Below are positions 54,003-62,207 of a stretch of DNA of 64,000 bases, one piece after another. The stretch covers positions 62,001 through 126,000 of the forward strand of contig NZ_ABCQ01000003.1 of NCBI RefSeq assembly GCF_000170855.1, in the 5' to 3' direction. Both the position numbers and the translations under genes were made by a program. This DNA is from Moritella sp. PE36 (lineage in GTDB: Bacteria > Pseudomonadota > Gammaproteobacteria > Enterobacterales > Moritellaceae). The number at the start of each line of letters is the position of its first letter. The first letter of the stretch is position 1. Under the pieces are notes generated by a model. It saw nothing but the letters and a program-made list of their open reading frames with translations. It searched no databases and was not told the origin of the DNA.

Positions 54003-54485
54003 CTATTTACATGCACCAGGAGTTCGACAAGCACAAGTCGAAGGTGCATGACAAGCATGACCACTGCAACGGGTTGCATTAGCTAATTCACCAGGATATT
54101 GACCAAAATGACGTTCATAATTGGCTTTAGTATTTTCAAATGCCGCCTCTAGATTCTCATTATCATCTTTGCCATATATGCCAAAATACGGAAAATGATC
54201 GAGATAGAAACCAAACACGTTATCGCAATCATCACGATATGAACGTGTATCAAGAATATGCGCATGCCAAAATTTATCGACAAGCTTATTAGGTACTAGG
54301 ATATCTTTAGGGTGGAGTAATTTAAGCGTTAAATAACGACGATATTCTTGTTCGGCTAGTGCGCATTCTTCTTTTGTCATTTCAGCTTCACTCGATTCGC
54401 AAAGCTTCCATTTCAATTGTTCAAAATTTAGCGTTTCCACATATGAATGAATACCGTTTACACTTGTATTTATTGATGCTTCCAT
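54003..54485 (-). CDS. Glycine-rich-domain-protein-like (DUF1399-like) protein
   Basis: Protein of 160 residues. P-N-K-L-V-D-K-F-W-H-A-H-I-L-D-T followed by Y-R-D-D-C and G-F-Y-L-D-H-F-P matches the W-H-x-H core of the GRDP-like DUF1399 family, a possible metal site. The last 25 residues are Cys/His/Ala-rich (eight residues of C or H), perhaps a small metal-binding tail. Function unknown. Its ribosome site (TTAAGGATAAATCA) resembles those of the two following genes on the same strand, so they may be expressed together despite a 195-bp gap. Confidence 0.68.
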   Translation of the reverse strand: MEASINTSVNGIHSYVETLNFEQLKWKLCESSEAEMTKEECALAEQEYRRYLTLKLLHPKDILVPNKLVDKFWHAHILDTRSYRDDCDNVFGFYLDHFPYFGIYGKDDNENLEAAFENTKANYERHFGQYPGELANATRCSGHACHAPSTCACRTPGACK

Positions 54486-54611
54486 TGATTTATCCTTAAA
54501 AAATAATTGAATTTATATAGTTTTATTAACTAATAGATTTCGAATATTTAATAAGGCAGATATTGAGCGCTAGATCATTAAACGATGCTAATGAGGCTGT
54601 ATATGTCTTCA

Positions 54612-54644
54612 TTAAATAACTCCTATTTGGTTAACAGGAGTTAT
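54612..54644 (-). terminator. Terminator of the three-gene envelope operon
   Basis: ATAACTCCT pairs with AGGAGTTAT across an 11-nt loop, followed on the minus strand by TTAAT. About 35 bp past the stop at 54679. Confidence 0.55.
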
Positions 54645-54678
54645 AATGAATTTGTTCCGGGCACAAAAAAGGGTTATT

Positions 54679-55419
54679 TTATTTATAATTTAGTAATGAC
54701 TGTAAATAACTCGCGGCTTCCTCTGCATCAGCTTGTTTTGCAATGATTGTTTCTTTTAACGACGTTACTACGGGTAAAGGTAACAGAGCTTCTTGCTCTA
54801 ATGCCTCTAGTTGTAATATCGCACCATTCATATCTTTGGCTGCATAGCGTGATTCCGCAGCCTGATAACGACTGGCATAATGCTGCCAAGGGATTTTAGC
54901 TTCATAAAAAACAAGCATCGGTGCTAGGTTGAATTTATCATTTTGATAGTAACCAAAAGGCGACGGCAATCGTTCAGTGAAAAGATCAAAGTTGTTAGAC
55001 TCTAAGCAATTAGCAATTTCAGCCATATTTTGGGTATCTATGCCAAGACAAAAAAAGATCAATGCTTGCTCCTGCGTTTGCTGCAGCAGACTAGAAATAC
55101 GGCCAGTTTTAGGTTCTAGGTATCGGTACTGGAATATTTTTTTTGTCGGTCCAACGCCAACAATAGCAATCAAACATAACGCATTATAAATCGCATTACT
55201 TTTACCTGCTAAAATCTCATAATGATTGCCGTGAGTAGTTTTAACTTCAGTAACAACTTGCCGTCTGAATTTCTTTGTGGCCTCAGTACTATTATCTCTC
55301 TCTTTGGTAAAAATCGTGTTTAATGCGTTATGCAATTTTATCGGTAACGTCTTATTCTCAAGCTTTAAAAATTGTCTCGCATAGTCGTTTATTGAACCAG
55401 TTTCCGTTTTTTTCGACAT
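54679..55419 (-). CDS. Protein of unknown function, third gene of envelope operon
   Basis: Soluble protein of 246 residues with no signal peptide. The first two thirds mix helices and strands, including a hydrophobic stretch A-L-C-L-I-A-I-V-G-V-G. The C-terminal third is Ala/Glu/Gln-rich helical repeat sequence resembling TPR (S-R-Y-A-A-K-D-M-N-G-A-I-L-Q-L). No family recognised. Its ATG shares one base with the upstream stop (TGATG), so translation is coupled to the periplasmic protein before it. Confidence 0.6.
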   Translation of the reverse strand: MSKKTETGSINDYARQFLKLENKTLPIKLHNALNTIFTKERDNSTEATKKFRRQVVTEVKTTHGNHYEILAGKSNAIYNALCLIAIVGVGPTKKIFQYRYLEPKTGRISSLLQQTQEQALIFFCLGIDTQNMAEIANCLESNNFDLFTERLPSPFGYYQNDKFNLAPMLVFYEAKIPWQHYASRYQAAESRYAAKDMNGAILQLEALEQEALLPLPVVTSLKETIIAKQADAEEAASYLQSLLNYK

Positions 55420-55922
55420 CAATACGTTTCCAACTCTGCTTCGCATAACACATCGCGGATCTTACTGCGTGAACTTACTGTGGCATTCGTAGCTGCCAAC
55501 TTAATCACCGCTGTCATACCAGTATCGCATTGGTAAATAGAATTTTTGTATCTTAAGTCATAACTGTCATATCGACTAAGGTTGTACCGTTCACCGTTAT
55601 AGCGATCATAAACATAATTAATAACCCCCATACATTGACCTATTTGCAACGCTTCTTTTTTACTCAAACTTAAGCCGCCTAGCAAATTATTTTTATTTTC
55701 CACAACTTCATCACAAGCTTTTGGTAAATGTTTCATTGCACCTTTCTTGGCAAGTTCAATCCCTACACACTCACCGACTTTAATCACCTCAGTCGTATCA
55801 AAAAACATAAGGTTCGTTTTACTGATCTGCTCGATACCCTCTTCACAACGTACAGGTATTCTTACCTTCGCCATGCTATTAAATGAAATCATAAGGGCGA
55901 TTAAAAATAATAATTGTTTCAT
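55419..55922 (-). CDS. Periplasmic Cys-rich protein, second gene of envelope operon
   Basis: Protein of 167 residues with a signal peptide (MKQLLFLIALMISFNSMA). The mature domain has several Cys. A repeated short pattern G-(E/Q)-C-(V/M)-G-(I/V)-x appears twice, the second as I-G-Q-C-M-G-V-I-N-Y-V-Y-D, which loosely resembles Rap1a/Tai immunity proteins. That similarity is weak. Overlaps the preceding membrane-protein gene by 4 bp and the following gene by 1 bp. Confidence 0.62.
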   Translation of the reverse strand: MKQLLFLIALMISFNSMAKVRIPVRCEEGIEQISKTNLMFFDTTEVIKVGECVGIELAKKGAMKHLPKACDEVVENKNNLLGGLSLSKKEALQIGQCMGVINYVYDRYNGERYNLSRYDSYDLRYKNSIYQCDTGMTAVIKLAATNATVSSRSKIRDVLCEAELETY

Positions 55923-56614
55923 GCTGTTAGCTCCTTACCGCAAAATCTAAATGCTCTAAAACAAATAGTAATAAGAACCAACGAATATACTGCATTGGCT
56001 AAATCTGCTGCAGAGCCTTCTTCAAACATTTCAATATTAACCGATTGTAATGTTGGGTCTTGTATTGCGCTGATAGAAAGAATTAACACAAGTACAGATA
56101 AGTGCAGGCAAAAAGTATTAAGCCACATTCGATTAAAGCAATTGGCAAACATAGCTAAACAATACCGTTTTTGAGGATGTAGCTGGGACTGCTTAGCAAT
56201 ATTTTTTATCGCCATAAAGATAATGCCTATAATCATGACCACTTCGAATGCATCAATCCAGGTAAGTTCAGATACTTCACCTACCCCAACCATAATCTCT
56301 TTACTTTCGAGATAGTACAAATAATACAAACCCACTATACAGGCCATAGATATGAGCAAAGTCATTAACTGAATTAAAAACTGAAGCCAAGTTTGTTGGA
56401 TATGCCTGAATTCGTACACGCCTTTCGGGTCACACAGCCGAGTCTTGTTCCGATGTCGTCTGAGAAATTCAATTTCCCTAGGGAGTTGTTCTGGATTTAC
56501 CAGAATTAAAGGGGTTGTCTGCGGCTGTGTAATTTCGGGAACAATTAAGTTTTTGCTTCCAGAAAATGTATCTGAACAATCTTTATCGTCATTGATAGGT
56601 TGTAAGTCTTCCAT
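55919..56614 (-). CDS. Inner-membrane protein, first gene of envelope operon
   Basis: Protein of 231 residues. A soluble N-terminal part of about 75 residues (acidic and Pro-rich, with L-R-R-H-R-N-K-T-R-L) precedes about four hydrophobic helices: Q-F-L-I-Q-L-M-T-L-L-I-S-M, F-E-V-V-M-I-I-G-I-I-F-M-A-I, F-C-L-H-L-S-V-L-V-L-I-L and A-V-Y-S-L-V-L-I-T-I-C-F. No family recognised. It ends in an ATGA overlap with the next gene. The trio joins a membrane, a periplasmic and a cytosolic protein. Confidence 0.62.
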   Translation of the reverse strand: MEDLQPINDDKDCSDTFSGSKNLIVPEITQPQTTPLILVNPEQLPREIEFLRRHRNKTRLCDPKGVYEFRHIQQTWLQFLIQLMTLLISMACIVGLYYLYYLESKEIMVGVGEVSELTWIDAFEVVMIIGIIFMAIKNIAKQSQLHPQKRYCLAMFANCFNRMWLNTFCLHLSVLVLILSISAIQDPTLQSVNIEMFEEGSAADLANAVYSLVLITICFRAFRFCGKELTA

Positions 56615-56748
56615 TTTAATTCCAAAATAAATATTAACTCATTGAATAATATCATATTAAAATACTACTTTATACTTAACCATTATTTTCATATGTATTT
56701 TTATACTCACTAAGACATATTTCACATTTTGAACTTAAGCCATCGATC

Positions 56749-58473
56749 CTAACCCCACTCCCTCAATTGCTGCATTTCTTTTAACCGTCCACGCTGTAAC
56801 TCCAACGCTTCAAAAAGATCATCAATAGACGTGTTGTTGATAGTCAGTCCCGGCAGAGCAATATTAGCTTCAGCAAAGAAACGGGTCGATTGCGTATCAT
56901 CATCAGTCCAAGCCTGTTGCCACCAGTCCGTAATACGAAATTTAGCGTCTTTTAGCTTTTTGGCTGTGGGGAGACTATCGCTTTTCTGACCATTCACTTT
57001 GCTATCACTCGGCAGTAAATTCCACAGATCGTTATTCGGCCAGCGTGCAAATGGCATACAGTGATCTATTGCGAACTCTTGTTTTAAAACCTTACCAGAC
57101 CAGACACATTGCAGCTCTTGTTGCTGTCGTAGTAATTCAAAACGATTTCGGCTCTCTACTGTTGAGCGCTTGGCTTCTAACCAATCCAGAGAGTTTACGA
57201 TAGCCAGCTGCTGCCTAGGGCTTTGATTACCCTGATAGCCCTTCATGGTTTTTACCCACTCACTGACAAGTACGGGTTCAACCCAGCAAGCATAACGTGT
57301 AAAAGCATTCCATACTGTTTCTGGCAGTGAGAACTCTCCCCATTGCGACAAAGATTCCATATCTAAAAACAAACTCTCTTTGGCACGTACTTTTTTATTT
57401 TCAACTTCAAATACACAGACATCACTATTAGGTAAGGTTATATGTGTACATGGCATTTCTTTAATATTTTGAACCGCCTTCGTTAACGTACGGTGTAATG
57501 CTTTTGCATCATCGCCAACAAATAAATGACCGATACGATAATCCGAGGCAGAACGATGGGTTAACTTATGCCAACCATCGTCTTTCATAAATCCCATATT
57601 CGGTTTTTTGTTTGGGGTTTGGTATAAACCATGATCGTCGATAAGCACTTTGTATTGATGACACCAATATAAAGCCACCAGCCCAACCGGTAATATGACT
57701 CGGTTTCCCTGCGGAGTATGTTCACGACGAATAACCGCACCAGGATGACCATCAGCGATACGTAATAATACCCGCATTAAAGCCAACTTATGCGTACCGG
57801 ATTTATCATCATTAATCGCAACATGACGAATAAAAGGAAATGCCCCCGAGCCATCATCTGGAAGCTGTAATACCACGGTTTGCCAGTGAACAGTATCACG
57901 GCCAAGTTTGTCGCTATCATGCTCTGTTTTTAGCACGACTGACAAACCGACTGTCTTAGCTAATAATTCTAGCTCTTCAGTACTGACATCATGCATTTTA
58001 CGTTCGTCGCCACTTGGGCCATGACGAAGCGAGATAACTAATTTAGCACCGGGCTTGAGTAGATTAGCTAGTTTTCGAATTGCACGAGGTCGCTCGCTTT
58101 TTGGGATATGCATCCACACAGCACTAAGCAGGATAAGATCAAAACTGATTTCTTGACGACAGACAACATCCAGTGCGGGTAATGAATCTTCCACCCATTT
58201 TACATTCAACCCCAGTGTTTGTTGCTGGCCTATTTCAGCTAATAATTTGGCTGGTTCGACAGCAACAATACTAATGTCGTTTACTTGACCTTGCTCAGCG
58301 AGATATCGACTATCACGCCCAGCCCCAGCACCTAAATCAAGAATACGTGCGTTGGGTTTGTTTAAAATTGGCGGTAAGAATTCAGACCACGCGGCATGCA
58401 CTTCTTCGAAGGTTTTTGATAGGTATTGCTCGGCAAGTTTTTGAGCATGATCGTCATAAAAGTTGGTGTGCAT
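56749..58473 (-). CDS. SAM methyltransferase - HNH endonuclease fusion
   Basis: Protein of 574 residues. Residues about 40-160 form a class I methyltransferase (R-I-L-D-L-G-A-G-A-G-R-D-S motif I; L-L-S-A-V-W-M-H-I). The middle (about 215-400) is an uncharacterised domain of the kind found in front of HNH domains in conflict proteins. Residues about 450-520 form an HNH nuclease: C-V-W-S-G-K, A-I-D-H-C-M-P-F, N-N-D-L-W-N-L-L-P and N-G-Q-K. The DNA-recognition specificity and whether it modifies DNA, RNA or protein are unknown. It sits beside a modification-dependent restriction enzyme, suggesting a defence role. Confidence 0.78.
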   Translation of the reverse strand: MHTNFYDDHAQKLAEQYLSKTFEEVHAAWSEFLPPILNKPNARILDLGAGAGRDSRYLAEQGQVNDISIVAVEPAKLLAEIGQQQTLGLNVKWVEDSLPALDVVCRQEISFDLILLSAVWMHIPKSERPRAIRKLANLLKPGAKLVISLRHGPSGDERKMHDVSTEELELLAKTVGLSVVLKTEHDSDKLGRDTVHWQTVVLQLPDDGSGAFPFIRHVAINDDKSGTHKLALMRVLLRIADGHPGAVIRREHTPQGNRVILPVGLVALYWCHQYKVLIDDHGLYQTPNKKPNMGFMKDDGWHKLTHRSASDYRIGHLFVGDDAKALHRTLTKAVQNIKEMPCTHITLPNSDVCVFEVENKKVRAKESLFLDMESLSQWGEFSLPETVWNAFTRYACWVEPVLVSEWVKTMKGYQGNQSPRQQLAIVNSLDWLEAKRSTVESRNRFELLRQQQELQCVWSGKVLKQEFAIDHCMPFARWPNNDLWNLLPSDSKVNGQKSDSLPTAKKLKDAKFRITDWWQQAWTDDDTQSTRFFAEANIALPGLTINNTSIDDLFEALELQRGRLKEMQQLREWG

Positions 58474-58567
58474 AGCTAATCTTAACCTCAGATTTGAATG
58501 CGTGGAGACTGAGGAAGATTAGCATAATAGGCATTCTAAATATATATAGGTAGATCAGTACGTTTGA

Positions 58568-58762
58568 TTAGTCGTTAATCACTTTAACACGTCCAACATC
58601 ACCACTTTCTAAACGTACTTTAATACCATGCGGGTGGTTCGGTGAATTCGTTAAAATGTCTTTCACGATCCCGTCAGTCAAGTTACCACTGCGTTGATCT
58701 TGTTTCAGTACAATTGATACCGCTAAGCCCTTTTTGATATCAGATCTGTTCGTTCCGCTCAT
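58568..58762 (-). CDS. YwbE family protein
   Basis: Small protein of 64 residues matching YwbE (DUF2196) nearly end to end: R-S-D-I-K-K-G-L, V-L-K-Q-D-Q-R-S-G-N-L-T-D-G-I-V-K-D-I-L-T-N-S, H-P-H-G-I-K-V-R-L and G-D-V-G-R-V. The family has an SH3/KOW-like barrel and unknown function. AGGA precedes the ATG. It is not obviously part of the defence genes around it; it may simply have been trapped between them. Confidence 0.88.
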   Translation of the reverse strand: MSGTNRSDIKKGLAVSIVLKQDQRSGNLTDGIVKDILTNSPNHPHGIKVRLESGDVGRVKVIND

Positions 58763-58849
58763 ATTTGTTTTCCTGTTAAATCAGTGTTGAATTATATTGG
58801 CTGTGAGTTTGCCTTATGATTGAGGGGCGGTCAATGGCGATGAACACAC

Positions 58850-60148
58850 CTAAACATGTAATATTTCTTCTGGTTGGCGCTGCTTTAACCTCTTAGGATA
58901 CCTTTCTGCCATATAAGCTAAAAACTCATCGATGTCAGAATATGTATCGCTCTCGTGAAGTAATTGTGATACTTCTTCCGCGATTCTTTTGCCGTTGATC
59001 AGTAAAATAGGATACTTATCTTCTATCACTTCACGTTGTACTGAATCTGAAAAATAGCTAGTTGTAACATAGGCACCTAACCACCCCCTTTTCAACCGAG
59101 CAACAGTTCTAGCAATATGATTCCCACCTGTTGGAGTAGTCAATGATTCACACTTAGCTTGGCCTAACACAATTAGCTCCACTTTAGAGAAGCCACTCCC
59201 CAGTACAACTTTACCAATAAAGTCTGCACCACCATCACTTGAACCTTGTGTTATCCAGCCTTTGTGATATATCCCTAACTCTTTGCCAATCACACGCTCT
59301 GTTATAAATTCAGCCAACGCTTCAAAATGATGTTTCCTACCATCATAAAATTTATAAATCTTATTCAAAATCGCGTCTTGTTCTGAGCCTATTGTTGGCT
59401 TTTGATCCGCACTTTTAACAATTTGTAATTTAGACACTCTTCGTCTTACAGTATTTAACTCATTAGCACCGCTTTTAAACCACTGATTCCAACTGGCAGG
59501 CGCTTTCTTATTCGTATCCTGAATCGAAAAGTTTGGATGACGTCTTGAGTTAATCCAGTCCCATTCAAAAGTATCATGCTCTTTAGCCATGCATAAGACG
59601 GTAAAATCAAATGCATAATTAGTAAATGACTGCTGTTTGTTATTATCCCATTGCGTAACTAGCTCAATACTATTAATAATACCGAGTCCCTGAAACATAG
59701 GGTAGCCTTTGGGTACACCATTAACTGTTACTCGTTTAAAAAATACGATAGGTGGTGTTTTCTGACGCTCTTTAATATCATGTGAGTGTGCAAGTCGAAA
59801 TGCTTCTAACAGAGCCTTATTACCAGGTGCTTGAGTAGGATCTTTACCGGGTTCTTTATTATCACCAAAATAACGAATGTGACCATTATCAGTATCATAG
59901 AAATCCTGCCATGGTGTTTCGGCTGAACCTTTTTTGTTCGGACTACTTGATATTAAAATTACAGGCCTAACCAGCTCTTTATCCGATGTTTTGAGTGCTG
60001 CAGATGGGTTAATTCCTTTTTCTAACTGTAACTTTTTAGAGGTGGGTACATTAGTAAGGAAATGAAAGTTTAGATGACCATCTTCATAAGCATTTTCATG
60101 ACACGCAGGTTTTTTATATCTAAGAATATCATTAATTTTTATTTCCAT
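58850..60148 (-). CDS. AspBHI/MspJI-like modification-dependent restriction endonuclease
   Basis: Type IV-like enzyme of 432 residues. The N-terminal ~200 residues resemble the AspBHI/MspJI SRA-like reader of 5-methylcytosine (P-V-I-L-I-S-S-S-P-N... Y-F-G-D-N... G-Y-P-M-F-Q-G-L-G). The C-terminal nuclease is Mrr-like: H-F-E-A-L-A-E-F-I-T, then G-S-S-D-G-G-A-D-F-I-G with the catalytic Asp and V-L-G-Q-A-K-C with the Q-x-K. It would cut invading DNA carrying modified cytosines. GGAG 5 nt upstream supports the ATG. Confidence 0.85.
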   Translation of the reverse strand: MEIKINDILRYKKPACHENAYEDGHLNFHFLTNVPTSKKLQLEKGINPSAALKTSDKELVRPVILISSSPNKKGSAETPWQDFYDTDNGHIRYFGDNKEPGKDPTQAPGNKALLEAFRLAHSHDIKERQKTPPIVFFKRVTVNGVPKGYPMFQGLGIINSIELVTQWDNNKQQSFTNYAFDFTVLCMAKEHDTFEWDWINSRRHPNFSIQDTNKKAPASWNQWFKSGANELNTVRRRVSKLQIVKSADQKPTIGSEQDAILNKIYKFYDGRKHHFEALAEFITERVIGKELGIYHKGWITQGSSDGGADFIGKVVLGSGFSKVELIVLGQAKCESLTTPTGGNHIARTVARLKRGWLGAYVTTSYFSDSVQREVIEDKYPILLINGKRIAEEVSQLLHESDTYSDIDEFLAYMAERYPKRLKQRQPEEILHV

Positions 60149-60240
60149 TACAACTCCAAATGGCTGAACAACACAATCAAAACCATCGTTAAATTAGCAT
60201 ATTAGGGATTGTAAAAAAATAAGTTATTACAGTTAATTAG

Positions 60241-60969
60241 CTATACTATTGACACCAAATCGTCATTCTTATTAATTTGATTAGATGAAACAGTTTCATA
60301 TTGATCCTGTTTCTCATACATAACTAGAAAATATTTAAGTTCTCGAATCCTTTCTATTTTGGCAGGAACCATCGACGCTATAGCAAAAACCAAGAAGCCG
60401 ATAAAAAATCCATATGCACAAATTAATACTAAGACATCTAATTCAACGACTTTAATAACAGATACAATAAGTGCAATAATTAAAGCCATTAAAAAACCAA
60501 AAAATCTATTTACATATGTCCCCTTAACTTCTTCAAGCTCTTCACGAGCCTTTAAAATATCAATTAAGGTTGTAATATTTTTTGCTTCTATTTTTGACTT
60601 TTTAAGCTGAAAACGGAATTTCAAATACCTTATTTTTTGATGATTAGTATCTTCAGGAGGGACTTGAGCCTGCTCCTGAAAACTGTAACTAGTCATACTT
60701 AAGTTTTTTACAGCTCTTTCAGCCATAAGTAAAAAAATCCCTTCAAATAAAGCAAACAATAAAAACATCATATCCCTATCTATTTGTTCCGGATTAAATA
60801 TTGAATAAAAAGCTCCAGTCACAAATATTATGAAGGATACAAGCGATAGTAACAATAAGACCTTATGTAACGCTTTTATTGATCTATAAGCATCCTTTAG
60901 AATTTTCGTTCTGGTGCAATCATTCATATAAGATTTCCAAACTGTTTCCCATTCATTCAAAACAAACAT
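60241..60969 (-). CDS. Membrane protein of unknown function
   Basis: Protein of 242 residues with four transmembrane helices in two pairs (about 36-85 and 155-205). Between them lies a charged helical region of about 70 residues (K-F-R-F-Q-L-K-K-S-K-I-E-A-K... L-K-A-R-E-E-L-E-E-V). No family recognised; the layout recalls SLATT-type effectors but the match is not specific. The ATG at 60969 has the AAAAAGG directly against it. A TTG at 60960 is better spaced (about 9 nt), so the true start may be three codons later. Confidence 0.6.
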   Translation of the reverse strand: MFVLNEWETVWKSYMNDCTRTKILKDAYRSIKALHKVLLLLSLVSFIIFVTGAFYSIFNPEQIDRDMMFLLFALFEGIFLLMAERAVKNLSMTSYSFQEQAQVPPEDTNHQKIRYLKFRFQLKKSKIEAKNITTLIDILKAREELEEVKGTYVNRFFGFLMALIIALIVSVIKVVELDVLVLICAYGFFIGFLVFAIASMVPAKIERIRELKYFLVMYEKQDQYETVSSNQINKNDDLVSIV

Positions 60970-61182
60970 CCTTTTTTCAAAGTGTTACATAGGATATACA
61001 ATATAATTTATGATTCTCAATAACTCAACATTAAGTAACTTATTTAACTACATTTTTTAATCTAAATTTAGATTAAACGCTGTCATCGAAACTACCATAA
61101 TCACCAACAAAGACTGGTTTTCCCCTTATATCACAGCCCTTCACTTCCATATTAACTCACATCTAAGTTAAACTAATCCCAG

Positions 61183-61203
61183 CTAATCAAAGGACTTGAT
61201 TAG
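61183..61203. promoter_or_regulatory. Small inverted repeat upstream of the putative toxin gene
   Basis: CTAATCAA and TTGATTAG flank AGGAC, 20 bp before the start codon of the gene at 61225. It could be an operator or a leader hairpin. Confidence 0.4.
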
Positions 61204-61224
61204 ACAAGACAAAAAGGAATTGAA

Positions 61225-62205
61225 ATGAGTGAGATCTTATTGTGCAACAAGCCAATTAAAGCCGATGCGCTAGCTAGTCAATGTGGCATCGACAGCAGTA
61301 TGATTTTTGGCGCTCAATGCCGCCAACCATCTATGCTTAGTGCTTATACCCCCTACCTTCTTGGTTCAGAACCATCTAATGCCGCAAAAAGCATGGTTAA
61401 CCAGCTGACCAATACCGCAAAGAATCGAGAACTCACTAATATTGCGCTTTCCTTCGGGGGTGACAATACCCTTGCTATCGCAGACATATCAGCAAAACTA
61501 CAAGCATTAGGTGTCGGTTCGATGGGGGCATCCACCAGCTTTTACGGTAATAGAGTTGGCGGTTTTGCCGATGCAGTAAAAAGCTACCAAGCAGCCTTAA
61601 TGGAATATCGCCACGTTATCGAGAACAAAGTAACCAACTCTGCACTTAAAACCGCAGCCAAACAGAAAGCGATGGCAGCGTTACAAAAGATGCAACAAGG
61701 CTTTCATCATGAATTAAAATCGGTAACCGGTGCGGTTAAATCCTCTCGTGGCACACCGCTAACCAGTGGCACTCGCGGGACTAACATAGCCAGAAGCAGT
61801 CGTAACGTTGCTAAGCTAAATATCACCTCACAAATTCAAACCACTAACTTAGTTAAATTTAGCCAACATGCTAAATACCTCGGTAATGGCCTTGCTCTAA
61901 TCGATGTTGGTAGTCGCGTCGGTAATATTCACAACAGTTACAAAGCGGGACAAAACTGGGAGCGCAAGATGTTTATAGAGTCCAGCAGTTTTGCTTTAAG
62001 TGCGAGTGCGGGTATTGCCACTGTAAATGCGGGCACTGCGGCGCTGGGCTTTTTAATGGTTGCAACACCTATCGGTTGGGTGGGTCTGATAGTCGGAGGG
62101 TTAGTAGTTGTAGGCGTTTCTGCAGGTGCCTCTATGTGGGTAAATGACTTCGCTAAAGAAGATGCGGGCGCTTGGTACGATAACATAATGGACTGGATTG
62201 ATTAA
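61225..62205 (+). CDS. Glycine-rich hydrophobic protein, candidate membrane-acting toxin
   Basis: Protein of 326 residues with no signal peptide. Residues 1-235 are soluble and mostly helical, Ala/Lys/Gln/Ser-rich. Residues about 252-310 form two long Gly/Ala-rich hydrophobic segments joined as a hairpin (A-G-I-A-T-V-N-A-G-T-A-A-L-G-F-L-M-V and G-L-I-V-G-G-L-V-V-V-G-V-S-A-G), then an acidic amphipathic end. A C-terminal glycine-zipper hairpin on a soluble body is typical of pore-forming bacteriocin or type VI membrane effectors. AAGGAA supports the start. The next gene, a membrane protein, begins 2 nt after the stop. Confidence 0.68.
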   Translation: MSEILLCNKPIKADALASQCGIDSSMIFGAQCRQPSMLSAYTPYLLGSEPSNAAKSMVNQLTNTAKNRELTNIALSFGGDNTLAIADISAKLQALGVGSMGASTSFYGNRVGGFADAVKSYQAALMEYRHVIENKVTNSALKTAAKQKAMAALQKMQQGFHHELKSVTGAVKSSRGTPLTSGTRGTNIARSSRNVAKLNITSQIQTTNLVKFSQHAKYLGNGLALIDVGSRVGNIHNSYKAGQNWERKMFIESSSFALSASAGIATVNAGTAALGFLMVATPIGWVGLIVGGLVVVGVSAGASMWVNDFAKEDAGAWYDNIMDWID

Positions 62206-62207
62206 TC

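Noticed and set aside
60241-60969. SLATT-domain effector with an adjacent nucleotide cyclase
   Set aside because: The membrane layout is suggestive, but no SMODS/CD-NTase or similar gene lies next to it, so I left it as unknown.
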